64,000 nt of DNA, taken from Rotaria socialis. Taxonomy: Eukaryota > Rotifera > Eurotatoria > Philodinida > Philodinidae. Below, in pieces: positions 36,537-48,685 of the stretch. The notes beneath the pieces are model-generated. The model saw nothing but the letters and a program-made list of their open reading frames with translations. It searched no databases and was not told where the DNA came from. Position 1 is the stretch's first letter. Each line of letters opens with the position of its first letter. The stretch spans positions 32,082-96,081 of the forward strand of contig CAJNYU010004366.1 of NCBI GenBank assembly GCA_905331475.1, read 5' to 3'. A program made the translations under genes and the position numbers.

Positions 36537-37780
36537 TCTGAATTTCACGTTTTGCTGTTGATATTATTTGCTTTGTATTCTGTAGTTTATTTCTAATGCT
36601 AGTCAATCATATGCTTAACATAATTAATCATATTGACAGTGAGTAGGATAAAAAATTATGAGGAATGTACCATATGGCTTGAGCAGCACTTACGCTGTAT
36701 GGATAAATCCTAATGTACTATGGTTTCCAATGAAAACAAAATTCGCAATTAGAAGTATTGTAACTCAGAGCAAAGGAAAAGAACTGAGCTATGAATATAA
36801 TCGTTTAGATAACAAGGGAACTCTGATGAACTTATCTGAAAAAGATGCAGACTGAGACATATGTTACCGTAAGTTTTTCTTATTAGAATAATGAAGAAAA
36901 GAAAAAGTTTCCGATTGTAGTGAACGAATTCCAAACATGACCTAGTATTGAGAACCGTCGTCATATGACAAAAGAAGCATTTATCTAATAAACCAAATAG
37001 AATACTTCATCGATGATAGATGGATTCATGATTTATAATTCCAAGGATTTTTCTAAAGAAAGAGATGGCATAGACAAATTTGCAGATAATTAGGTCAACA
37101 TAGTATGTTACATTAAATGTTGAATGAAGAATATTGTCATGAAAGAGAACAAATATTGAATTTTCAACTACAAAATAATCAAATAAGTAATTAATTGATA
37201 ATAAAATTGATTTAAATAGGACATGCAAAAAAGTATATACTCGATTAAACTTCTAAAATTTTCAATCGACAGATCGAAGAAATCATTTTTAAAACAGATA
37301 ATTAATTAATCAGTTTCCTGTGTTTTTGATTTAATTCGATGATCAACTAGACACACGAATAAAAATATATCCATAATCGATTAAGCTCTATAAATAATAT
37401 TAAACATGTATCATTGATTAAATAGTTTGAACTTAAATTATACAGAGCAATAGAAACAAAAGACAATGATTGAAAAGTAATATTTATATAAAATCAACCA
37501 TGTTATTGTTTTTACTTCGAAATGGAGAAAATAAAAACGATATTGCATGCACTCCTATGTGGATATTTACAAAACTTTAACAAGAAGAAAGAGAATTCAT
37601 TAAAGTTATCGGTATTTCAAAAAAAAGTTGTTTTAATAGAAAATCTATATAACATCAAATAATCTTCCATATATTCTTTAATTTATTTCTATGGATAGTG
37701 TCTTATGAATATGATATTATACGACATATCAACATGAAAATAACAATAAATCGATTAAAATAGTTAAAAAAGAAAGATTT

Positions 37781-39550
37781 CTAAGTTTGTATTTTTTCCC
37801 ATTTGAATAATACAAATAATATGCAAAAACTGAACAATATGACAAAGAATATTTTCGAGTTATCATCTATAGGATCAAATATTTGATTAGTATTTTTTTT
37901 CTTTAGCATATAAAAAGTTCTATTTATTTTCAATTTTGTCAGTTCAGTTGAAGAAATTATACGAGTAGAACTCAATGCACCACTAGAAGTGATAATAAAA
38001 GACCAGGCAGAAGAAGAAAATGATGATGATGATGATGAAGGCGATGCAGTGTGGTTTTCTGAATTAAAATAGAGAAATTGATAAAACTAATTAAAAAAAA
38101 ATTGAAACTTACGACGCTCCTGTTGTTGTTTGAATTCTCGTTGTATTTCCGATCTTAGTTCAGTCATTAAATTATTTGTTTCATTTCTGAGTTCAGCCAT
38201 AGTAAAAGAATTCGACAGTGATCGAAAAATAGTTTTTCTATTTTCTTTCAATGCTTGTTCCAATCTCAAATGATTTTTACTTTTACTTGTCACGAAATTG
38301 TCCATTCGTACTAAAATAAATAAACAACGTACATGTTTCTGTATGATTTGAAAGATTTTTCTTGTTACATACGTTCCGGCAATTTATAAGCATGATCAGC
38401 AAGTTTCATTATTATTGATGTCACGTTTTTGGAAACATTTCGTTGTTGATATTCTTTAGCGATATCACAGAAACGTTGACGTAACGAAATGCGACTAGCT
38501 GATGAAAATTGACTTTTACTTATTTCGAATTTCGTAAGTAGATTTGTTAAATAGTTTTCGATATTTATCATAGTTTGATTATGATGAAATAAAGTTTCAA
38601 AATCAATAAACTCATTTGTAGTATTTTTTTCTAAACTTTGATTCAGCAAACTAAAAATAAATTTAATAAATGAACGTCAATAGAAAATTACTTCAAATGA
38701 CTTTATTTTATAACTATAATGTTAATTAACATAAAAATACTAACGTTTGACGCCACGATTTTTGCTCGGTCAGACTTTTCAATGGATGCCATAAGTTATT
38801 AGATTGTTTCAATACTTGTTCGAAAGAATAATCTACTTGAAAATTAATAGTATTCAGTTCAATTGGCGTAACTATGGTCATGTTTAAATGCATAGCTAAT
38901 GTATTGAAGAAAAATTCATGAAATGGTACTACACCTAACCAGTGAACATGATCATCGATAGCTATCAACATGGATCTACTTAATCCTACTACATTAACCA
39001 TTGAGCAATACCAAGGTGGAACAAGTTTTCCAATGGCTTTTGACCATAACCACGTTGAGGCATCACCTAGCAAATTAATTTCATTACGTGCCACAATGAG
39101 ATCGCTAGTATTCGAATAAAGTTGATGTAACGTAAGAAATGCTTTTGTACTTGGAATAAAAACATCATGTTCAACTAACCAAACAAATGTGTAGTTGCTA
39201 TTCAGTAGAGAAAAATAGAGAAGAGCTTTGTCCCATGATGTTACTTCGCGCCATCCAGATTTTAAGCTAATAGCATTTTGATAACCATAATAAATACATT
39301 GCTGATTCGAAATTTGTAATAATCGAAGATTGGTTGAAGTTTTTATGTTTGATATATTGAAATTATTATCATCAATCATAATGAATACATCAACACCATA
39401 TTCTGTTGCATCTTGAGCAAGTTCTTGAGCAAAATCAAGTGTCTCTAACGCTGGCCGAGTAGTTAAAAAACAGACAGCACCACTGCCTGCATGAACTTCT
39501 GCATATAGGTATACTATTACTAATAGAATAAATAGCAAATAGTTGATCAT
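37781..39550 (-). CDS. Membrane-anchored glycosyltransferase-like protein of unknown family
   Basis: Four exons on the minus strand, 39550-38745, 38650-38373, 38310-38113 and 38058-37781, with all phases consistent, give 519 residues. Residues 1-21 are a signal peptide (MINYLLFILLVIVYLYAEVHA). Residues about 22-270 resemble a nucleotide-sugar transferase fold: AVCFLTTRPA, then VDVFIMIDDNN, SWDKALLYFS and FVWLVEHDVFIPS (an acidic cluster where such enzymes bind metal and sugar nucleotide), then WLGVVPFHEFFFNTLA. Several NxS/T sites fit a lumenal location. The next 150 residues are charged and probably helical or coiled (NLMTELRSEIQREFKQQQER). Then comes a Ser run and a single C-terminal membrane segment (IFFVILFSFCILFVLF) with a short KWEKIQT tail. 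So it is predicted to be a type I membrane protein of the secretory pathway. Enzymatic function is an inference. AATAAA follows the stop by about 95 bases. Confidence 0.78.
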
Positions 39551-40844
39551 ATCAGCACTACAGATGAATTACTACTAATGTCTTCAATACAGTGTCATTT
39601 GGATTTAGGGTTGAGAAGCATAATTGTTGATGATAAATCAGAATGCTAAAATTAAATCGTTATAAATTTTTGAGAAGTATTACGTGACATTACCAGAAGA
39701 ATTGAATAAAAAAAAGTTATACGAAGTGACAAAAAAGTTTTGAAGAAATGATTTAGATAAGGATTTTTTTAAATATCGGCTATTTTCGTCATCTCACAGA
39801 TGTTTACATCACTATTTGCATATTGCCGATTCGTTTTAACTATTCTTTTGGCGATATCAAATAGATTTTATGACTCGTCAGAAATCGAAATAGAAGTATT
39901 TTGAATTGAATGCAGAAAAATAATATGTATTTTCATCACACATTTTCTTATTACTGTTTCTAACATTTATTTTCAGTTTTTTCATCAATTATTCTTGTAA
40001 AGCCAAGAATGGCTTTGTTTCGCCTTCATACAGAAGTGTCAGCTGGGTTTTATTAGTAAAGTACCAACTTTTCTTAACATATTCTTTGTATAGTCCTTTT
40101 TTCCGATACATTATGAAATTTCACTCAGAGCGTAACTGAAGTTGGCATGATCTATTTTCTGTACTTTCAAAAACAAGCAAGTGATAAATGTAGAGTAATT
40201 AAGTTCATTATATGATGGCATCCTATGAAGCCACATATTTGTTTCTCTGGCGACAAAACATATAGAAATGTCGGATGGCGTTGTTTAATTATGAGTATGA
40301 TCTAACTACAGAAACAAGATTCTAAATTGATTCAAGTTCATATCTTTCTCAATCATAGCTACACATCGAAAAGTTAATTAAAAGACTCTTATCTAGAATT
40401 TTATCCATCAGTAAGTCGCTATAGTTTATTCTTAAAAAGATAATAGGGATAAATGTAATTTTCATTTGACATCGAATGTCTGAGACAAATCCCTTCTTTG
40501 GTTTGTCTTGTCATATGCAATTAGTATCAAATGATCCATCAGATAGATTATGTTTGTTTCCAACATAGGATGAATTGGACTGATATACTCTTTATTACAT
40601 CGTAACTCATAGTCTCTAATATACTATAAAAGAAAGTTCATGTGGAGTCATTACGTTCAATTTTTTTTGTTTCCACGAGACAGTCAATGTTCCTAATAAC
40701 AACAGTCATTTCAGGGGTCTTCTTAGTTTCCTTTGTAACTAGATGATTTTCTATGAAAAGTTATATTTTTTAACATTTTTGAGTAGAAAAATATTTTCTC
40801 TATCGAACCATAAAAAAATCAATTTTCAACCATCAAAATTGACC

Positions 40845-41304
40845 GACTAATTAGCTGTAGAATCTAAGAAATTGAATTTGTTGTTATTAGGGGGCTAGTT
40901 CCTAATAATAACATACAAGCGAAAAAATGTTCCTAATAACAACCGCCAGCGAAGAACAAACAAAAAGTAAAAGAATTGATAAAACGCATGATTTTGCTAC
41001 CTGAACTTCAAAATTTCGATATACTCCTGGAACAAAAAATGTTCGTTACCTTTTGATGTATATTTATCCCAAGGTTCCGATTTTTATCAATTAAATTGAG
41101 AAAGTTATTAAATTTTTAAAAATCTTAATTTTGTTGTTATTAGGAACACTGATCCAAATAACAACATCCTATGAAAAATACATAGAAAATAATTTTGTTT
41201 TACTAAATGGAGTTTTCCCATGGTTAAACATGAATTCTTTTTTGTGCGCCTGTCACCAAAAATATTTGTACATTACTAACCTGTAAATATCCAGCGGTTC
41301 TAGT
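40845..41304 (+). repeat. Left arm of a 460-bp inverted repeat
   Basis: This sequence recurs in inverse orientation at 42435-42894 with equal length and, on reading, only about one difference (T versus G near 41278). It contains several copies of TTCCTAATAACAAC and its inverse. The two arms are separated by 1130 bp of unrelated DNA. The arms stop abruptly at both ends. A transcript of the whole unit would fold into a long double strand. Confidence 0.93.
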
Positions 41305-42434
41305 GAAAGGAAAACTTTTTTTCTGTATTTTTATTACTTCAGCTATTTCATACAATATTGAATGAGTTGTTATATGCAGAAAAAAAATTTCTCAGTGATG
41401 TATGCCTTTTTAGTTCAATTTCAATATTTTTTCAATTTTTCTCGCATTTGAAAAAAATCGATCTAATTAGTAGATAGTTTTTGATTCATAATTGTACCCT
41501 AGATAAGCATGCAAAAATTCACTGGAACCAATCGAAGATATAATTAGTACATTATAAATCCTATAATGATATCAACATTGTATTGTATTTTTTCTAATTG
41601 ATATACTTCTATTGAACTAAACTAAGTAACATTACTCAGTTTCTATATAGCCGGTTGAAATCTTTTATAATTGTCATTTTTGAAAAAGTAATTGTTCTCT
41701 TCATTCTCTTTTTCTAATGATATTGATTGTAATTATAACTGCCGCGAGCTTGTAACGATTTTTGATAGAAGAGATGCTTGTGCTGATGGTATTACACTTT
41801 ATTTCACTCTTCCAATCATAAAACCGCCTCGATTACATATAAAGCACACGCTTAAATACTCAACTATTTGAGAGAACGAAGGAGAATGAGAGATAAAGAC
41901 AAATATCAAGGACAGAAAGATAAAGGCAATATATGTGATGAGAAGAAATGGCGCCATAAAGCCAAATACCATGCACAGACCACACTCGAACGGGAGCGTT
42001 ACACTCCCACGTGGAATTTAGACGCTCTTCGCATTTATCGTTACAGAGCTTATTTGCAAAAACATGTCATTTATTTTATATAACCTTTTGAAAAAAATAA
42101 TAATAAGAACTTAACTGAACAATCGTAATGAATTTCGTTCAAATAAAATCAACTTCATTCTCTAAAACTAAAGCTTTTGTGACTTTCACTTTTCTCAAAT
42201 GCTTTTATTTAATTTCGGCGAGAGATCAATTATTTAGGACGCTTCAATAAGATATACAGGACCTTAACTTACATCACTATATGATAAGAAAAAAATATGA
42301 ATATATCGCAAACTACTATGCTATCAAATGAAATACAAATGAGATTAAGTAAGCTTAAGTTAGATAGCCCACCATTTGTTAGCAACACTAGTTCTCAACC
42401 CATGCCATTATCATAAGAAGGAAAACTTCGTTTG

Positions 42435-42894
42435 ACTAGAACCGCTGGATATTTACAGGTTCGTAATGTACAAATATTTTTGGTGACAGGCGCACAAAAA
42501 AGAATTCATGTTTAACCATGGGAAAACTCCATTTAGTAAAACAAAATTATTTTCTATGTATTTTTCATAGGATGTTGTTATTTGGATCAGTGTTCCTAAT
42601 AACAACAAAATTAAGATTTTTAAAAATTTAATAACTTTCTCAATTTAATTGATAAAAATCGGAACCTTGGGATAAATATACATCAAAAGGTAACGAACAT
42701 TTTTTGTTCCAGGAGTATATCGAAATTTTGAAGTTCAGGTAGCAAAATCATGCGTTTTATCAATTCTTTTACTTTTTGTTTGTTCTTCGCTGGCGGTTGT
42801 TATTAGGAACATTTTTTCGCTTGTATGTTATTATTAGGAACTAGCCCCCTAATAACAACAAATTCAATTTCTTAGATTCTACAGCTAATTAGTC
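42435..42894 (-). repeat. Right arm of the 460-bp inverted repeat
   Basis: Inverse copy of 40845-41304; see that entry. The near identity argues for a young duplication or ongoing gene conversion between the arms. Confidence 0.93.
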
Positions 42895-45009
42895 TTGACT
42901 GAAACGGCTATCTGGGTGACTTTTTAATATATATATATACATGTATATATAAGTTCGAGTTTCTTTTGAAATTTTTCTAGTTCATTTAAGTCGAACTTAT
43001 AGCCAAACTATGAGTTTGAAAGTTATCGATGATAGAATTTAAGAAATTTAATATTTTATTTTAGTTTATCGTGGAATATTTCTTCTACATTCGATTTTCT
43101 CAATCAATTCAAGTTACACTTCAACTATCAAAGTCAACAATCAAAATCAGCATAGCTTCATAAAAATTTGCATTCATTATACTACGAACTCTCAACTTTC
43201 GAATCATTTCAAGCAATAAACTTAAAATTGATTATTCACGAAATATATGATGCTATCAAAAGTACATTATCGGCATGATCTTTCAAAAAATTGAAGACAA
43301 TGATTCATTGTATTCTTGACACTATTGATTTTATTCCTCTTTATAGAATATAAAAATATGTCATTCTGTTAGAACATATTATTCCGACTTCGTGCCATAT
43401 GTGTTTTTATCCAGTGAATAATATATAGAATGTGACTTTGCGTAACATGTTTTTTTGCGCCGCTTAACATATAATTTAACCTTGAGTATGATAAAAATGT
43501 ACGATGTCCTTGTACCACTACGGTCGATATAAATATGATCACTCATCAGGTGTATTTTAAAACCACATCTGAAATTATCATGACATACAATTGAATTTTC
43601 TAATAGAACGTTAATTTCAAACAAGAATTGTTATCTATTAGTTTTGATATGTTAAAATTGTATCTACAGTGTATTAATAAAATTAAAGTAGAACAATTTT
43701 CATAGAATATTAAAAATAGAAAAATGTACTCCTCTATGTTAAAACGTGCTTTGAACATGATAGAACTATTAAAAATAATTACTTCAAGAATTTTTATATG
43801 AATAAAAATGTGTCTACGATGATTTTTCAATTATAGAAAAGAATATCATTAGTTAACATTTTAGTTTGATATGATTTATTTTTAGTAATTAAAGCTCAAA
43901 GTTCGTCTAGTCGATCAACAAAAATTTAATAATATTAATTCAGATATGAATTGTATACTTATAGAAACTATATTTAAAAACAGCACTTTTACAAAAATCA
44001 GAATATACGCTTTAAATTTAAATTACACAATTGTGCGTTGAGTCGATTTTGATGATAGTTTTCTTCATTTGATAAATAATTAGTTTGAATACTTTAAGAA
44101 ATTCATTCTCTTTTGTCATAATGTTTTTTTCCTTGATTCAATGACATTAAGAACGAGTTGACTAGTAGTATTGAGCTTCCGACAAAGTAACACTTGAAAA
44201 GAAAGTAGTCCCTCAAAAACTTCCGTCAAAGACAAGCTCTCTAACGTGGAAAATTTTGTGTTTCCTTATCAAAAAGTATTATTCTATTTGAATCTTTTCT
44301 CTTTTCTTATTTTATCCGGCAGTGTTGTCATGTAGATAATAGAGACTTTAAGTTGATAGTTCTGTTCAAATTTTTTGTTTTTATTCACATCAATTGAAAC
44401 TTTCAATCCGATAGCGGCAAATGAATGAAAGAGAAAGAGAAAGAGAAAACTAGGCTTCATCATGTGAATCAGCCATAAGTATAATTACACGAAACAACAC
44501 CGACATATAAATGTTAAATTCAACTAAGACAAGAAAATAAAAATATTTCAATAGTAAACAAAGCAAAACAAAAATACGTAAACATCTTGAGAAAAGCATT
44601 TTGAGAGAAAACACTGAATGTATTACATATAACATTACTAGACAATAGCCAGAAAGAAAGAAGAAAAACTAAATGACACAAAGCCATTATTGTTCAGCTG
44701 TAAAAAGAAACATAAAACACAAATAATTTTACTTAATCCACACATAAACCACTAATGTAATTGAATTTTATTTTTGTTTTCATTGGAACTCTGACTGACC
44801 GGAATCTGATACTGAGTTCAGATTATAGACAAAAAAAAATATAATGATCACTTTCAGATGTTCAAAAGAAAGGAAAAAAAGAAAAATAATGTTCAATATA
44901 TACAAATCTTTGGCAATAAAAAATTCGATGATTCATTATTATTATATTCCAAATATGAATGAATTCTATTCGGTTTATGGTTAGCTGATAAATTAAAATA
45001 ATATTGTTC

Positions 45010-48000
45010 TTATTGATAATGCTTATAATATGGATTCGTTTGTTGTTGTTGTTGCTGTTGAATAGATGATGGTGTTAAGGATGGTGATTGATTCATTTGA
45101 CGTAAAAGATTGAGTACAAGATCACGTTTATTTGGGTGAGCATGAATAGCATTGAGCAATTGTTGTTCATCTTCATCAAGTGTTGATCGTGGTGGTAAAC
45201 AAGTTGGTGGTTGAGATTGATGATTTACAACATGGTTAGGTAGAGATGGAATTGGTTGTGTTTGACTTTGAGTATTTGCTAAATAACAGATACATAAAAA
45301 TATTTAACTGTATTTGTATTTTTTGACTTTACCTAATGAAAGAAGTAGTAATTGTTGTTCATTTTGTTGTTGTTGATAATTAGCAGCCGACATGCGGGCA
45401 TAATGTTGACGATAATTTTCGTAAGTATGTTCATCGTAAAATTGTCCTCCTACTGGTAGCATTGTCGCGTTATAAATTTGATTTGCTAAAAATATTATTA
45501 AAATGTTTTTTTTTAATTTTTGCTTTCCCATATTGAACTATTTATTTTGACATCAAGCTTACGGTGTGAATGATAATCATATGATGAAAGATCATTTGTT
45601 GACGATGAATGTGCTCGATAGATTTGTTGATATTGTGGTATTGGAAGAGGATTTATTGTTAAAGATTGTTTTCTTAATGGTGATTGTTGAAATTGATTTG
45701 GAATAGGAAATCGACTAAAAAATTAAAAGAAAAAAACAAAATAGAAAAAACAAACTCTCGTTTCATTGAATGACTGACTTATTAGACATTGCCATTAGAT
45801 CGTCATGTTGTACAGGCATCATAGCTGGTACTTGATGATCATGCGGTTTCATAGATAAACGATTCGTTTGTAGATATTTATCATCATGTGTACAATCATT
45901 AGTAGTTTTCATTTGATTTTTGTTAGAATTAGTTTGTTCAGTTTTTTTTATGTCTGTTTGTATCACAGATGAAATTTGATCGTTGTTCGACAATTTTCGT
46001 TTTTTTCTCCATATGTTACGTGGATCTGTTTCATCTAGATCTTCATTTTCATAATCAAGACTGTCATCGACTGACGAACGAAGTTTTTTCTTTATAAAAT
46101 CATCTTCATCTGAACCATTATTACTTTCTGTGTCATTAGATGGAGTTTTGTCAAAATCGGTCATTTGAATATCAACTGGCGACGATGATAATGAATCTTA
46201 AAAAATAAAATAAATATCATTTAAATTTTCTTTTATTTTCTTACCGATTTTTTCTCTATGTGACTTAGCCAAGATTTCCGGTTTAATAGTAACTTCTTGT
46301 ACAAGTGGATTAACACTTGATGTAGTCATAAATTTTTGAATAATTTCACCATGTGCTAAACTTAATGACCGGAGATTAACAATTTGAAGTAAAAGTTTCG
46401 GATAAATAGTGTCTGTTAGTTCGATACCATAACGCCAATTCATATATTTACGTAGAAGTGTTACATATTTTTCTTGTAAACGTATAACTAAAGTGAGATC
46501 ATTGATATTTAAACGATCAGGTGAAAATAAAATAACTGGCACTAATAGTGTTGATGTTACTTCATCAACATCTAAATTACACATTGATATTAAAAAGCTT
46601 CTTGTGCGATTAAATGTTTCTTCGCCCCATACTCTGATAAGTAATGAATCTAATGGTAAGACTTGATCATCAACAACAGCACGCTGATCACGGGATAAAT
46701 AATTTGTAAATGTATGAGTTTTTGGATTAAATAATGTATTTGACGAACAAACCATGATTTCAATAGCTGAACCTTTAAGTAAACTAACTTTATCGTCTTC
46801 AGAAAATAAATCAAAATCTTTGAGCATTCTTGCAAACAAAACAAGACGTTGAATTGGTACAATAAGAAGATTAGCAGGTGCACTTGGTGGCTTTTCATTA
46901 TTTGCTGATTGAGCATTTTTATTATCAGATGACGATGATGATGAACTTGATAAAGCTCCTAATAGTGTTGACGGACTTGGAAAATTTAATGGATACGTTC
47001 TAAAGTTTTTTTAAAAAGAAAATTATTAGAATTGATTTTTTCTTCATTTTTGTGTGGCCTATACTCGTACTGCTTAACCGAAATGAAAACGTTAGAGATT
47101 ATGACCTCTGATAATATTTTTCTTCTGATATATAATCAATAGTGACATAGATAACGTGCTTGAGGACCTCATTTTCTAATCAAAATAGAGACAATACGTA
47201 CGCTCGAGATTGATAGAATGCATGTGCAATATCTTCAATGAGTAGTTTTTCTTCTTTGATTAAAAATTTAAAAATATCTGGATCTTCTTCGCTTGTATGA
47301 TTTTCACGGAAACGTTTTCGTCTCGAACCATATTTTTCTTCACGTTCTTGATCCGACAAAACCCTATTTAGATTAATGAGAAATTTTCTAAACAAAATTT
47401 TCTTTGTATTTTTCTTCTTACCATTTCGGCTTCATACCAATTGCTGTACATTTCACATAGCGACAAAACTGACAGACTTTGCGTGATGAAGTATTCACTG
47501 AACATTGTTCTAAAGTAAAATACTTTGTTAGTACATCTTTATTTTTTTCATTCTTTCTCATAGGAATGTGAATTAAATATAATATTCTACAGCGGAGGAG
47601 GTGTGCTTTTGCAATCCATAAAAATAATGAAGTACTGAGAAGTATCAAAAAGTAGAAATATATATTTTTCTGCATAAATAGTCACGTATATAAAAATCAA
47701 TTCAATTTTATTTTTATCTTAAAATATCTATTGAGAAAATTATTTTTATATTCATTAATAAAAATGAAACAACATGCGTAGAAAGGTTTATTGAATTATT
47801 TTTCAAAACAAAACATTCTTGTTGTTTCGCCATTAGATTTCACGACATAAATGTACTATTGGATATTTTTTCCTGTTATTTTATTACACACATATACAGG
47901 GGCGAAGAACTTACAACTCACGCTATATGTAAATATATAGGTTTTCGCTTCGCTTTTATTCATCGTCACTACTATTCTATTAGAGAAAGTCATGAATTAA

Positions 48001-48685
48001 GTAGTTTCTGAATGAAAGAGAGTAATAATTACATGAATTATTAAATAGGCGGAAAAATCATCTTATCCGTTTATATAAGTCTAGATAAAGCAAGAGCAGA
48101 TTCTATTATTTTACCTTCATTTGAACATTTATAATTTTGAAAACGAAGACATTGAACCGATCGACGAAAAAAAGCTTTGCAACTTTCACAGCTGTTACCA
48201 CCAAAATGTATTCCTAACAGCAGATGTTTTTTTAATAATTGTTTGTTTTAAACAAAAAAATAATATTTACCAGTGCTTATATCTCCACATACACTACAAA
48301 AGCGACCAGCCACGCCAACATCTGTTTCATGTGTTGTTTGTTTTTGCATTTTGAATGACAATGAAGATGAAGATGAACCAATTGAACGTCGTTTTATACC
48401 AAGTTTTATGTCGTAATGAGATTTATTTTCTACAACTTGTTCATCATCGGGTGAATGTCGTTTTGATGTGGAATAAGAACTAATAAAAATAAACAAGATA
48501 AATTTAAATATAAAATTAAAAATAAATATTAGTATATTAATGAAAAAAATCAAAAGATCGGAACTGTCAGTTACAATGCTGGTGTTTTGTTTAAAAAGAA
48601 TATCGCACCTTGTTCGATATAAGCCATTGGATAGTGATGATTGATGAGAACGATTGCCGATACTTAATGGTAACGGCATAAACAT
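45010..48685 (-). CDS. Nuclear receptor, HR96/DAF-12-like (NR1J-type P-box)
   Basis: Ten exons on the minus strand: 48685-48609, 48479-48271, 48213-48115, 47509-47422, 47363-47202, 46999-46245, 46196-45779, 45714-45563, 45485-45333 and 45278-45010. All phases close and give 793 residues. The DNA-binding domain (residues about 86-158) has both C4 zinc fingers with canonical spacing: CSVCGD, CESCKAFFRRSV, then C-x5-C-x9-C-x2-C and VKCTAIGM. The P-box ESCKA is that of HR96 and DAF-12. The ligand-binding domain is mostly in exon 6 (LVLFARMLKDFDLFSEDDKVSLLKGS) and ends with a helix-12-like PLVQEV. A very long F region of about 330 residues follows: acidic, with a basic WRKKRK stretch, then Gln-rich to the end. 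Predicted to be a ligand-regulated nuclear transcription factor. The ligand cannot be told. Confidence 0.9.

Larger units (their letters stand above)
39551..45009. other. Gene-free region containing a large inverted repeat
   Basis: Apart from the paired 460-bp arms at 40845-41304 and 42435-42894, no gene, RNA or element was recognised. The spacer between the arms (41305-42434) is AT-rich and without coding character. A frame at 41868-42083 rich in Arg and Lys is most likely chance. Confidence 0.5.

Noticed and set aside
41868-42083. 71-codon Arg/Lys-rich frame between the inverted arms
   Set aside because: It has no start context, domain or splice partner; the purine-rich sequence explains its composition.
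40845-42894. CRISPR array
   Set aside because: The repeats are two long inverted arms, not short direct repeats with spacers, and the genome is eukaryotic.
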